Below are positions 1 through 10,942 of a stretch of DNA of 64,000 nucleotides, in pieces. The translations under genes were made by a program, and so were the position numbers. The notes under the pieces are model-generated. The model was not told where the DNA came from and searched no databases. It worked only from the letters and a program-made list of their open reading frames with translations. The DNA lies in contig VNWV01000003.1 of assembly GCA_009801085.1 (NCBI GenBank), positions 4,030,001 to 4,094,000 on the forward strand, given 5' to 3'. This DNA comes from Lasiodiplodia sp. COLG20. Taxonomy: Eukaryota > Ascomycota > Dothideomycetes > Botryosphaeriales > Botryosphaeriaceae. How positions within the stretch are numbered: position 1 is the first letter of the stretch; the number at the start of each line of letters is the position of its first letter.

Positions 1-1030
1 AGGATGACGGCGAGTAGTAGTCTTGGTAAGTTAAGCCTCAATGGCCCAATAGCCATATTCATAGCCAACCATGTGTAAACCATACACTTTTAGCAGGCTC
101 TTGTCCCGCGGAGTCATTGGAGCCTTGGTGTGCTCCGTGCACTTTTTCATAAGCGTGAAGCAGTTGTATACCGCCATAGCAGCGGCAGCTGCGATCTGAT
201 GGCGAGCTTTGCGATACTCTATCCCATTCTGCCTGTGCTCGATGAAAGGGTACGGCGTGAGTATCCTGCAGTCTCGGCTCGCCGGGGAATGAGTATGCTG
301 GGCTCCCAACGATGTGTCGCCGTAAGGCTGTGAGCTCTTGCTTTGACTCAGCCATGGTGCTGGGCTTTGACCAATCCCTATGTCCACTTCTTATACTGGA
401 AACCGGCCAGCGGAACGACATCTCCAGAGCTTGCCATCTTTACGATTACTTCGACTATTGGAGATTTATCTCACGACAAGTGTTCCTCGGTCTCGGGCGT
501 CGAGTGTTCGTGCGTCGCGGTGGTGGTGGCTGGGCTCGCGTCGGAGCTCGATCTACTAGCTGGCTCTGGTGGTGATTCCTCGCAAATTGTCCGTTGGCGT
601 AACCGATGTCCAGGTATCTCCAGGCGTCCGTCGGCGTATTTTCTTTGCTGAGTGAGTTTACGTAGCAGGGATGCGCCATGGTGTTGTTGGAAAGCGCAAC
701 ACCGGTTGGGGAAAGCGGCACGCTCCAGCCCGGCACTTTCCCGCGTGAATATCTTCCCTCCAAGTTGTGACCACGCTGCCACGAACACAAGTGTGGAAGC
801 ATGCATTGCTTTCAATTATTAAGTAGTGTTAGCGAAATGCCTCTTGTTGAAATCTGCATACAAAACGACGGATATGCTTCGATCGAGAATAATGAATGTT
901 TGACGGCCGTCATGAAAAGCAAGATAGAGCAACATCAAAAAGCAGCCCGCCACACACGACCCTCTTGAGATCCCATGCCCCAGCATCGTCTGCGCCCCTT
1001 CCTCACTATGCCACACTCCACAAATCAAGC
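1..1030. other. Left flank without a supported gene
   Basis: About 1 kb lies left of the DUF3433 gene. Minus-strand open frames at 31-421 and 455-815 have partly protein-like composition, but they switch frame midway, show no recognisable domain and do not join by plausible introns. They could be the decayed end of a gene that starts outside the window or a small unknown gene. I cannot support a CDS here. Confidence 0.4.
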
Positions 1031-4000
1031 TCAAGCCCTACTCGCATCCACCCGTCCGGCATCAATACCATACCTCATCTCTTCACCATCGGCGCCCCAC
1101 CACCCCAAGCGAAACACGTAGCCGTCCCATACTCCCGCCTTTTTCAGCTCTGAATTGCTCATCCACACTGCTCCTTCCGGCGTGATTTCCGGTTTGAGCA
1201 TGTCTGAGTCCGCCAACAGGCTTGCCGCAGCGGCAATGCTGCAGGGGTTCTTGGGCAGCAGCTTCCGAACGTCCATTAGGACGAAAGAAGTGGTGACGCA
1301 AAGAGCGATTGCTGCGAGGAGGGCTTGGAGGATGCGAGTCGAAGGCTCATTCTGGTAGAGGCGCCATACATTTGGGTTTGTGAGCGTGCTGGCTATTGGC
1401 GGAGTGTTGTTGACAGGCACCCGAAGCCCGATGTCAGCCGCTTGTGAGGTTATGATGCGGAACGCGTGCTCTATGGCGCTAGCCAGACGCGGAAAGTTCT
1501 CTTTACCGATGTAGTCGTTTATCGGCCAGTCGCTTGGACTGTGTCCGGACTCAGCTATGATTGCTTGGAACATGGAAACGAAGTCTTCCGTCGAGAAGAG
1601 GTTCTGGACGAATCCGAAGAAAGAATAATCGAATGTGTAAGCTGTCAAATTATTTCCCATAAACAACCTAGTAGTGCTTTCATCCGGAGCTATACTCAGA
1701 ATTTCCAATGAGGGGAAACTTAACTCGGTGAGGACGGTCATCTCTGAGACGGAAGACATGCAGGAAAACGCCGTATAATTTGTCTCACTCGTACCAATCA
1801 GCCCATGTATGCTTGGGCATTCCTCAGGAATCGGCTGGTTGTTGGAAGCAGCAAAGGATCTTACAATCGTGGCGAAACCGAAGGGGGCAGAGTTGTTGAC
1901 CCTACTCATGGAATACGATGGCAGTTGTGGGCAGCCAGAAACTGATGGATGCATCTCATCTATCGCCGACGCGTTTTTCCCGTTGGTGTCCGTGTAGGTG
2001 CAATCCAGATTTGGCCTGATGGCCGGTACCTGTACGGAAAGCGACAAGCCATTCCATAGCGCTCCAGCGTTTCCGCTAATATCATTATGATGATCGAGAA
2101 ATTTTGGGTCGTCAAGACGAATCTCGGGAAAAACGAATTCTTCGAACGTCCAAGCAGGGAGAGAAATATTTGAAATAAAAAAAAGGCCTAGTGAAAACTG
2201 CACTTTCCATATCCAGTCATTCATGGTCTGTGTGACATCAACATTGGAGTCGAAAGCAGTTGCGATTGTGATGTTTATCGAATGGGAGCTCTGCGATACC
2301 TGGGTTGTGAATAGTCCGCTGACAGCGATCGTCAGCATTGGCGTCAAAAGGATCGACAATGCAACGGGTAGAACCGCCCAGTCGTGACTCAAATAGGTTT
2401 CCATCACGGACTGGATTGCCGTTTGCGACAAATAGTCTTTCAGCAACAAGTCCCGCGAACTCCATGTTTGACGTTTCAGAGTATGGTATGGGGCGACGAG
2501 TAGATACGAGAAGGCAATAGCGCCTACGCATATCTGCATGCAAACCATGACCAACGCGGGCAAGTAAGCCCATGTGTAGTGAATGTTCCCATTAGCCTCG
2601 ACAGTCCCCAGGCCATCATTTGCTTTTGACAGGCGAAAAGTGATCTCGAGGACCGCGAGCAACAATGCAAGGAAGAGAATGACGAGTGAAATGAACCATT
2701 TTGAGATACCCACCGGACACCACCAAGCCACCGGGCTTGGCGGGCCGTTTGCCATAGCCGAGGGCTGCTCGATAGCGGTGACTTCAATCGTCGAGCCAGT
2801 TGGATTTTGACATTGACGGCCATTAAGTCTGGAGTGAATATCTTCCAATGGCGAGATCCCAAGGCGCGAAATCTGCTCTTGCAGGGCGGGACTACTGGCT
2901 AAAAGTGTTGCTAATCCGCCAATTGGTCCCGGATCTCTGCTGACAACGCTCTTGGGCCTGAGAAAAAAGATGCCGATCGTGATGAAAATAAGGATTGCCA
3001 GCATGGCCTGCATCAGGCGGAGAGCAAGAACATTGGTCCTCAAACGTTCCTGGGTACCGTGACATTTGCCTTGGACATCAACTTCCAATGATTTCATGAA
3101 GCCTTGCTTCACTATCTGAGCGGAAGTTGCAGTGAAGAGATACGCTGCAGCGTCCTCAAGTGTGTCTGGCTTGAACCATGCCTCAAAGCTTCCTGGATCA
3201 TGTCCCAACTGAAGGAGTATAAAGGTTGTGCTCCAGTCAATTGGGTATGGAGTTCCATACGTGGCTGTTGCATTAGGCCCTGGACGCGGGCCAGCGAGAT
3301 CCTCTGACATGGCGGCATCCAGACAATCTTGAAACAATTGGGCCAGTACCCCATGGTCGAATAGTTGGATATCCCCAATACTGTTACTGTCTAATTCGCC
3401 GTTCGCCTTTAGTAGGTTTCCTGCGACGTCCAATTCTAGGGCCATAGGCTTGATGGTGTAGCGCGGTGTACAAGATATCAGGGTCTGATTGAGTACTGAA
3501 ACGCTGGCATTGTAGTCTGGAGAAATTCTCTGCTCAATGGTGCCAACGGCAAAGACTATCCGGCTCGAATTGGTTCCGGATGAGGCAGTGAGGCAATTAA
3601 GAGATTCCGCTCTTCCAAAAGCCCAGGTGTAGTTTGTTTCAAATTGGTTTAAGTTAATTGTCTCGAAATACCTTTCACAGGAGGGCGAGTGGACCTCAAC
3701 AATCATGTCGAGTCCTGCACAACCGCCAATCCGTCTGGTGTCAGGGTCGCAAGCATCGGGTGTGATTATCATGTCTCCCGTCTCACACTCAAGGCTCGAG
3801 TGGAACACATTTGTGGAAACCTCTAAGGAAGAAATGTTTGCCGCTATTAGGTAATTAGCTTCCTGAATCAAGATAGCATTACATGATGTAACATACATTC
3901 CGGAGATTCAGGGAGACTGATAGTAGAGAAGGCAATGGCTTCTGATGTTCCAACGGGGTAAGTTGAGATATTACCATCGAACAGTGCTACAATCGTAAAT

Positions 4001-4784
4001 CCAGGGCCAGGCTGTGAGGGATCATAACCGGGGTTCGGAGTAAATGTGTCCATTGCAATCAACCCACAACTGTCGATGATTACTTTCTCGATTTGAAGGG
4101 TCAACAGCCCAGTAGAAGCTACTGTGAGTACCTTCAATAGAAGGGATCCAGTAGTGGCAATAAAGATTGCCCATTGACTCTGCTTTAGCGATTTGTACAG
4201 AACCTCCGGCTGACTGAGAGTAACGTATTCTTGGAGGAGAGTCAATGTGGCCGGTGTTGATTCATTTCGAAGAGTTGACCAGGGCAGAAGGTGTTTCGTT
4301 CGGTGCTCAACTTGGCCCCAAAACGCTGCAACTACAGCTAACACTGTGACATCGTTAGCATTACATTTTCATGATCAAAGAATTGAGTAATACCAGCAGT
4401 TGGTCCGTAAGTCCATAAGTAATGCTTACTGATTTCAGTTGTCGCCAGTCCCTCATTCTTCGAATCGATGATCTCAAGCGCACAAATAGATAGCAAGATC
4501 ATCAAAAAGCAAAGAATCAAAACTAAAATGGACGAATTCCTGAGTATAGGCGGTGTCCACCCATGGAGTGTCTTCTCTTGAGCGAAGGTCTCATTCCAAT
4601 GGGAACTCGGTGCAGAACCGTCACAGGCGGGACCGCACTGTCGCCTGTTTGTCGCTTCCGTCGTCTGAGAGGTGTCACCACCTACAGAAATTGTGGCTTG
4701 ATCGGGCTTGCTGTCATGGGCTTGGGGTCGATGGAAAGAGGCAGCTTCCATTGGATTATCGGGGGTTGGTTCTGGTTGGCTCAT
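1031..4784 (-). CDS. DUF3433 domain multi-pass membrane protein
   Basis: Three exons (4784-4394, 4343-3897, 3843-1031) join in frame to 1216 residues. Introns are 50 and 53 bp with GT..AG ends, and the second has a GCTAAT branch-like site. The start ATG is at 4784-4782; an ATG farther upstream in this frame is less likely because it only adds a short tail. The N-terminus (about 1-80) is polar and probably cytosolic. A hydrophobic helix at about 85-104 begins the first DUF3433 unit, and a second unit with paired helices lies at about 660-760. Between them is a long region rich in Asn-X-Ser/Thr and Cys, which suggests an extracytoplasmic loop. A last helix near the C-terminus is followed by a polar tail. 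The family is fungus-specific and its function is unknown. The size fits the family, and no catalytic motif is visible. Confidence 0.85.
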
Positions 4785-5205
4785 GTTGAAGATCCAGGCT
4801 GTGAAAGAGTCCAAGGGGTCTGAGACTCTGAGGGGGAAATAACTCAGTGATATCTGTATCAAGACCGTGTGTAACAACTACTGCGTCGTTGGTGGCTGAG
4901 TGGCACATGTATACGAAGCGTTGTACAGCATATAATCCTCGAACAAGCTGAGCCTGCTGATAAGGAATACAACCAATCATTGTTCACATCGGAAATGTGA
5001 TCTATTTATGTGGAGAGCGTATTTTGTGTGGCTGCGGGCGCAATGAGCCGGTGAGCAAGGCTGTTAAAGGACTCGACACACGTGGTAAAGAGGGGCACTT
5101 CAGCTGAACGCTGGCGTAAAGAAGAGTAAGGCCCCAGGCGTGAGTATGACCAAACTTTTTCTTTCTTTTTATAAAGAAGAATGTATACAGATGGTAAAAA
5201 CCATT

Positions 5206-5241
5206 ATTCACGCTAGCCGTCGGCTGCAATATCTCTCTGTA
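5206..5241 (+). repeat. 36 bp direct repeat, copy 1
   Basis: It matches 5292-5327 at 34 of 36 positions. Each copy contains an AGCC-n3-GGCT hairpin-like core. The copies are 50 bp apart, in the same orientation and outside genes. The pair may be a short tandem duplication or a relic of a small mobile element. Confidence 0.8.
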
Positions 5242-5291
5242 TACTCGCTAGGGCGATGGCTACAGCTACCCGTGACTTGAGCGAAAAGTAG

Positions 5292-5327
5292 ATTCACGCT
5301 AGCCTTCGGCTGCAATATCCCTCTGTA
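5292..5327 (+). repeat. 36 bp direct repeat, copy 2
   Basis: Second copy of the repeat at 5206-5241. The two differences are G/T inside the hairpin loop and T/C near the 3' side. Confidence 0.8.
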
Positions 5328-5679
5328 GTGTCTATAATTAACCTGCCAAGGCTTGCCCTAACTCCATCAGCAAATGGGTGGGAGCTGCTTACTCCAATCA
5401 TGGCAACGCACCAAAAAGAAAATATCGGAGCAAGTCCCTGTAACCTGCAGTCTTATCATATTGGCGTATGGAACCAATAGTTTGCCAGCAGTTCACCTGC
5501 TTGGCAAGGGAGAAAGAAGAGTGACAATATTTTCTGCCCATGTCTGTTCGCTACGCGACTATTTCAACGAACAGTCTCTGAACTACATAGCTAAGAACTA
5601 CGATAAACAGCGTCTCCACACCCCGCTTTGCAAACCCGTTCACCCTCCTTCCAGCATCCGCAATCAACACGACCCCCAA

Positions 5680-8359
5680 TCACCGCACAAAAACCTCAAC
5701 AGCAACCTCATTACTCCACCCCGCCTTCTGCCCGCCCTCCTCCCACGCCCTCGCCACATCAATCTCCAACACATCTCCCTTAACCTGCACACAATGCCTA
5801 GCCACCGGCTCGCCAAACACCAGCGCCATGAAATCCTGATCGACATCATACTTGGCCAAATCCCTCACCCACAGCCCAAACGTGCCGAGCGCCTTCAAGC
5901 TCGTCCACACCCTCAGCCTATGCGCGCCCTCGCGCTCGACGTACGCGTCGTAATTCACAATCGCCGCGGCGGCCGCCATCTTCCCGACGAGACCGAGCAC
6001 GCTGACCTGGACGCCCTCGTGGTGCTTCGTCGACAGCGTGTGCACCGGGGTGGCCGACAAGATCTCCCACGCCTGGACGGGGAGATCGAGGTGCACGGTG
6101 TTCCCGTCACCGCGGCTGATCGGCACCGGCGACGTCTGGCCGGTGGTGTGCGCGCGGACGACGTAGGCGCCCTGCTCGGTGCCGGGGAAGTGGCGGTCGA
6201 GGGACAGCAGCTCGGCGAGGCGGCGCTGGGTGGTGTTGAAGATGCCGATGATGGCGGCGCCCGTCTGCGCGCGGCCGACGTACGTGGCGATCTTGAGGAG
6301 GGCCGGGTCGTCGTAGGCGGTGTAGGCGTCGATGGTCTTGCCGAGGTTGTGCGGGCGGAGGATGACGGTCGAGCCGCGGGGCGTTTTGGCCGTCATTTGG
6401 TGGATGAGCGAGATGTCGTGCTGGCCTGGCACGTCGGTGATGTAGATGGGGCCGCCGGAGACGCAGCGCGCCGCGGCGTGGAAGGAGGCCCATGGGTGCG
6501 AGGTTTGGAACATGTCCCAGTCGGGGAGGACGTTGAGGTGCTGGGTTAGTAGGGAGTTGTGGGCGTTGCAGAAGATGTGCCAGGGGTGCGAGGCTGGCAC
6601 TTCTGGGAAGAAGTCGTCAGAGTTGCGCACCATCAGGCGCGGTTTGTTGGACGGGAGCTGCGAGTGGAAGAGGATTTGCGGGGTTTGAGACATGCAGGAG
6701 ATGGCCTTTGAGGAGAAGTATCGGAGGATGCTGATGCTCCAGGCGTCCTGGTAGGTTTTGATGAGACGTTTCCTTACATCGGCCTCGTCAAGTTCATCAA
6801 GGAAGAATTGAGCATCCGTCTTGACCGAGTCGATGCCGGAGGAGGACAGGAATGAGTAGAAGTCCTGATATAGCCTAGATACGTCCTCCTCATCAACGAC
6901 CAAGAACTTGCCCCCGGAGACGCCATCTTTCTTGAGGACTTCAGCAGTCTTGTATTCTTGAGCGATCTTCCCGTCGGGAGAGATTCCTCCCCAGTAGCCG
7001 AGGATTGCATGCCAAACGGCGATGTGCGACACATTCTTGAAACGTTGGCGGATCTCAGCAGTGGTGTGGGCGAGACCATTTGGAAAGCCTTCTTTGTTTG
7101 CTTCAAATTCCAACCAACCACGCTTGAACTGATCTTGTCCTTCGTTATCCAGCGACTGCCAGTTGTCGTCAATGATGAGGGTGGTGATGTTGATGTCATT
7201 CTTCTGGAGGGATTCCAATGCATCAAATATTGCCTGCTCAGTGAGATGCTGTCCAAGACCGTTCCATGTGCAATACGTTAGACCATCGTACCACTCCTCC
7301 AACCACTGAGCGTGCATTTCGTTCTTTTCCATGGTTTTGATCTCGGCTTCGATCTCGTCGGCTGCAGCGTCCCATTTCATGACGAGTCTTCGAGCGTGGT
7401 ACATGGCGGCAGCATTGGCAAGCTCGAAAGACTTCCCAACTGCAATAATAACGGTGGATTCTTGCTTGTCAGTCCCATCATTGCGGGCATGGATGACAAT
7501 ATTGCCATTGCCGTCATGAATGAGCTCAGTCAAGACATCATTTATCCCGCTTACTGCAAGGACGACCAGGTGGGATCCATCCTTCCTGAGGAAAGACGCT
7601 AGAACGGCTTCCTTGTCTGGATTGAAGACTTCGCGGCCCTGGCGGGGGGCTAGCCAGGGGCTCCAGAGGCGGACAAGAGCGAACCATTTGCTTTGGTGTG
7701 TAGGCAGACCAAGAGTGAAATTAGACCTTCCAGACTCGCTTCCAAAGGCGGAGTTGACTTTTCCAGTTGCAGTCCACAAAAGCGTGTCAGAAGTTTGACT
7801 CGCTTCGTGATCGATGCGGAGGTCCGGGCTGATGTTACTGAGGTAGTCGGAGAGGGGCGCCTTGCTCAATTCGGCTGGTTGGTAGTGAAGGTGGCCGTCG
7901 GAATAGGAGAACTGCTCATTGGCCCATTTCCAAGGCTCATCTTGGCCGGCGCGGAAGGTGATGGTGAAGGAGACGGGGCGATTCGGCCTTCCGGGTAGCT
8001 CTCCTGAGAACCATCTCCGGCGACAAGGCGTCGAGTCATCACGGTTGACAACCAGCTGAGGTAGGTTCAGCTAAGCTCGATCAGATAAGTAGCGCAAGCA
8101 TACCAGAGACGGGGCAGGCTCTTCTTCAGTTAGGATCAGCTTCTCCCATTCGTCGTGACCGGCATGGTTGTGCCACAAGGCGACTTCCCACGTCTTCTGT
8201 GAGGAAGGGTCTGTTTCAATAAGAGCAGTGAAGCGAACCTGGAGGGCGTGAGCGGTGAAGCATGGGCAACGACTGCGACAGGGAGCTTACGGAGGTCTGG
8301 TCGGCGGGAACCACGGTGGTCTGACCCAGAGGCGGCGAACAGACAAGATTGGCGTACAT
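5680..8359 (-). CDS. GH36 raffinose synthase / Sip1-like alpha-galactosidase
   Basis: Exons 8359-8291, 8238-8104 and 8055-5680 join at phase 0 to 859 residues. Both introns are about 50 bp. The start ATG at 8359 opens a MYANLVCSPP N-terminus, typical of this fungal group. The N-terminal third is the beta-sandwich region. The (beta/alpha)8 barrel follows, with the GH36 landmarks: a WCTWN-like TYCTWN, IDDNWQ, a KTDAQ segment carrying the probable nucleophile Asp, and CVSGGPIYITD carrying the probable acid/base Asp. Plant relatives transfer galactose from galactinol to sucrose or hydrolyse alpha-galactosides. The fungal substrate is not known from sequence. There is no signal peptide, so action is probably cytosolic. 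It shares a short divergent promoter with the mitochondrial TyrRS gene. Most of the C-terminal half is very GC-rich, giving long meaningless antisense frames. Confidence 0.92.
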
Positions 8360-8773
8360 TTTGCGGTGAGACAGCAAGCACAGCGAGCAAGTGCAAGAAG
8401 AGGTATCAGTCAATGGGATTGAATTAGGCTCAATGGAATGATGAAGCTACAAGACGGAGGTTGCGGAATAGACAATGCGGGGAAGAGCTAAGCACAAGCG
8501 CAATGTGAGACGTAGAGATGAAGAGACGCAGGAGAATGCAGAGGCTGCGTGGGGAGGAGGTGGAAATGAATTTTTGGGGGAAATTGATGAGATGGGACGA
8601 GTAGTTGAAGGGAGCTGGCAGGGAGCTATGAGCTGTCGGCCAGGGCTTGGCGGTGACATCGATTGCGGAGAAGGCGCAGGGGCCAGCGCCGGGGTTGTTC
8701 TGCCGCCCGACACCGCCTTTACCGGCCGGCGATCTCCATCGCCGCCGCGTCCAAAAGTTTCTCCAGCGCGTCA
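8360..8773. promoter_or_regulatory. Divergent promoter between GH36 and mt-TyrRS genes
   Basis: The 414 bp between two ATGs on opposite strands must hold both promoters and 5' UTRs. No clear TATA box is seen. Overlapping frames in this region on both strands are low-complexity Arg/Pro-rich reads of GC-rich leader sequence. Confidence 0.5.
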
Positions 8774-10743
8774 ATGGCATCCTCCGCCCTCATCCACCAC
8801 GCTGCGCGCCCGCGGGCGTGGGTGTGCCGCCAGTGCCTGCTTCGACAGGCTGGCCCGCGCGTGCCTGTGCGCCCCATCAGCCAGGGTCACATCCGGAAGA
8901 CCGTCGAGGCCGAATGGCAATGGAAGGAACAGGCCAAAGAGATCCAAGCCGGGCGCAAGCAGAGCTTCCTGAGCATGCTTGAGGAGCGCGGCTTCGTCCA
9001 GCAAATTGCTGGGTATGCTAGTCCTCCCTCAATCCTCCTCTGCCAGTGCGCTGACCTTCCCTAGCACCCGCAAAACCCTCGACCAAGTCATGACCAATAA
9101 GCGCATCGGCGCCTACTGCGGTGTCGACCCAACTGCTGCCTCGTTACACGTCGGCCATATGCTCCCCTTCATGGTTATCTTCTGGATGTACTTGCACGGC
9201 TTTCCCGCCTACACCGTCCTTGGTGGCGGCACCGCAAAGATTGGGGACCCAAGTGGCCGCACTACCGCCCGTGAGAAGCAACACTCGTCCATTCGCAAGG
9301 CCAACATGGGCAAGATGCATATTCAACTCAAGAGGCTGTGGATGGGCGTCGAGCGAATGGGCCGTAAGCACGGCTACGTGCGCGAATGGGCATGGAGAAG
9401 GGCGTTGGTGAATAACTCCGAATGGTTGCAGAAGATCGATGTTGTCGAGTTTCTGAGAGTCATCGGCACTGGTTTCAGACTGGGTCCCATGTTGTCCCGC
9501 GATACCGTCAAGTTACGTCAGGAAAGTGGCGATGGCATGTCCTTTGCCGAGTTCTCCTATCCCGTCATCCAAGCCTGGGACTTCTGGCACCTGTTCCACC
9601 GCAACGGCGTTCAACTGCAGGTCGGCGGCCAAGATCAGTTTGGCAACATTGTTGCCGGCATTGACGCCGTAAATCACATCAGATCTACCATTGCAGATCC
9701 TGCCGTCGTGGACAAAGTTATTGAGCGGAAGAAGCCATCCCAGGACTACCTGAAAGCTCCTTACGGCCTCACGGTCCCACTTCTCACAACCTCATCTGGT
9801 GCAAAGTTTGGAAAAAGTGCCGGAAACGCCATCTGGCTCGACTCGGAAATGACTTCCAGCTTTGACTTGTACGCCGTAAGTGCTTTCTATTCTCACCCCA
9901 CCATTGCCCTGCCGGCTGACGAGTTATATCTAGTTCTGGATCAGAACTTCCGACGCCGATGTTGAGCGCTATTTGAAATTCTTCACCTTTTTGCCTCTTT
10001 CTACCATCACAAAGGTCGTTGAAGAACACAAGCTTGACCCAGGAAAGCGCGTTGCCCAACACCTCCTTGCCCGCGAGTTCGTCGAGCTAGTCCACGGTCC
10101 CCATGCTGCCGAAGCGACAGCCCAGCAACACCAGAGTCTTTTCGGCAAACCGCCCCAGCCCACGGAAGCGTCACAAGAGACCTCCGCTGCTCCCGATGCG
10201 GATGCTGCTGAGGGCAAGAAGCTTCGGGCATCCGACGTGAGGAACTTCATCAACCCAGGCAGCGGCAATCCACTAGCCCCTCAAGCGAACGCGTTCAACT
10301 CCCCGGATATCAGGACTTACCTGCCCAAGTCGGCAGTCTACAATACCGACTTTTCCAAGGTTCTTTACGCCACTGGCATGTGCGCGTCCAGGTCCGAGGC
10401 CATGCGCCTTGTCACGAATCAGGGTGCCTATGTTGCCGGCAAGCCCGGCCAGATCGGACAGCTGGGTGACTCGCTGAAGTGGACCCCCATCAAGCACTCT
10501 CAGATCGGCGTTCCTGAGAGATTCATTTTTGACGAGAATCAGTTGATGATCAGGATTGGCAAATGGAAGATCAAGGCCATCACTGTTATTCCGGACGAGG
10601 AGTTCATTGCCAAGGGCCTTACTTGTCCGGGATGGGATCCTGAGAAGGCAAAGGAATTGGAAAAGAACAATGAAGAGAAGTCTGAGGAGGAGCAAAATGA
10701 GGGGTCTGAAGAGGAGCAAAAAGCGGAGTCTGGAAAGCCGTGA
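8774..10743 (+). CDS. Mitochondrial tyrosyl-tRNA synthetase (CYT-18/MSY1 type)
   Basis: Exons 8774-9012, 9065-9875 and 9934-10743 join to 619 residues. The start at 8774 gives an N-terminus rich in Arg, Ala and Ser (about 1-40) that fits a mitochondrial presequence. An upstream in-frame ATG at 8663 only adds a poly-Arg leader. The class I catalytic core shows the HIGH-type motif LHVGH (107-111), a GGQDQFGN tyrosine-site motif and a KMSKS-like KFGKS (327-331). An S4-like tRNA-binding region sits near the C-terminus (SEAMRLV), followed by an acidic Glu/Lys tail. The enzyme charges mitochondrial tRNA-Tyr. In Pezizomycotina the same protein (CYT-18 in Neurospora) also helps mitochondrial group I introns fold and splice. 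That second role is inferred from the family. Confidence 0.95.
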
Positions 10744-10942
10744 GTTTTGTACTAAGGCACGGAAGAGGATAAGGCTTGTTGTGAATATACCATGAAATCT
10801 CAACTCGCCGCTGTATTATAGAAGTACGGAAAAAGCGCATATTGTATGATTGATTCTTGAACTGGACTCGATTTGGTATCTCTGAACACTCATTGATTCC
10901 TACCTGGCTGATTCTGCCGATACACCATGACCCACACCCAGA

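Larger units (their letters stand above)
4785..5679. other. Intergenic spacer with a short direct repeat
   Basis: This 895 bp spacer separates the start of the DUF3433 gene from the stop of the GH36 gene. It holds a T/A-rich stretch near 5156-5190 and two copies of a 36 bp direct repeat (5206 and 5292). No coding sequence is supported. The minus-strand frame at 5002-5229 looks like chance. Confidence 0.5.

Noticed and set aside
31..815. Minus-strand frames with partly protein-like sequence at the left edge
   Set aside because: Frame changes midway, no family motif and no phase-consistent intron. A relic is possible but not supportable.
5374..6549. Plus-strand 391-codon frame opposite the GH36 gene
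   Set aside because: It lies antisense to a well-supported enzyme, has Arg/Asp/Gly-biased composition from the GC-rich complement, and shows no domain.
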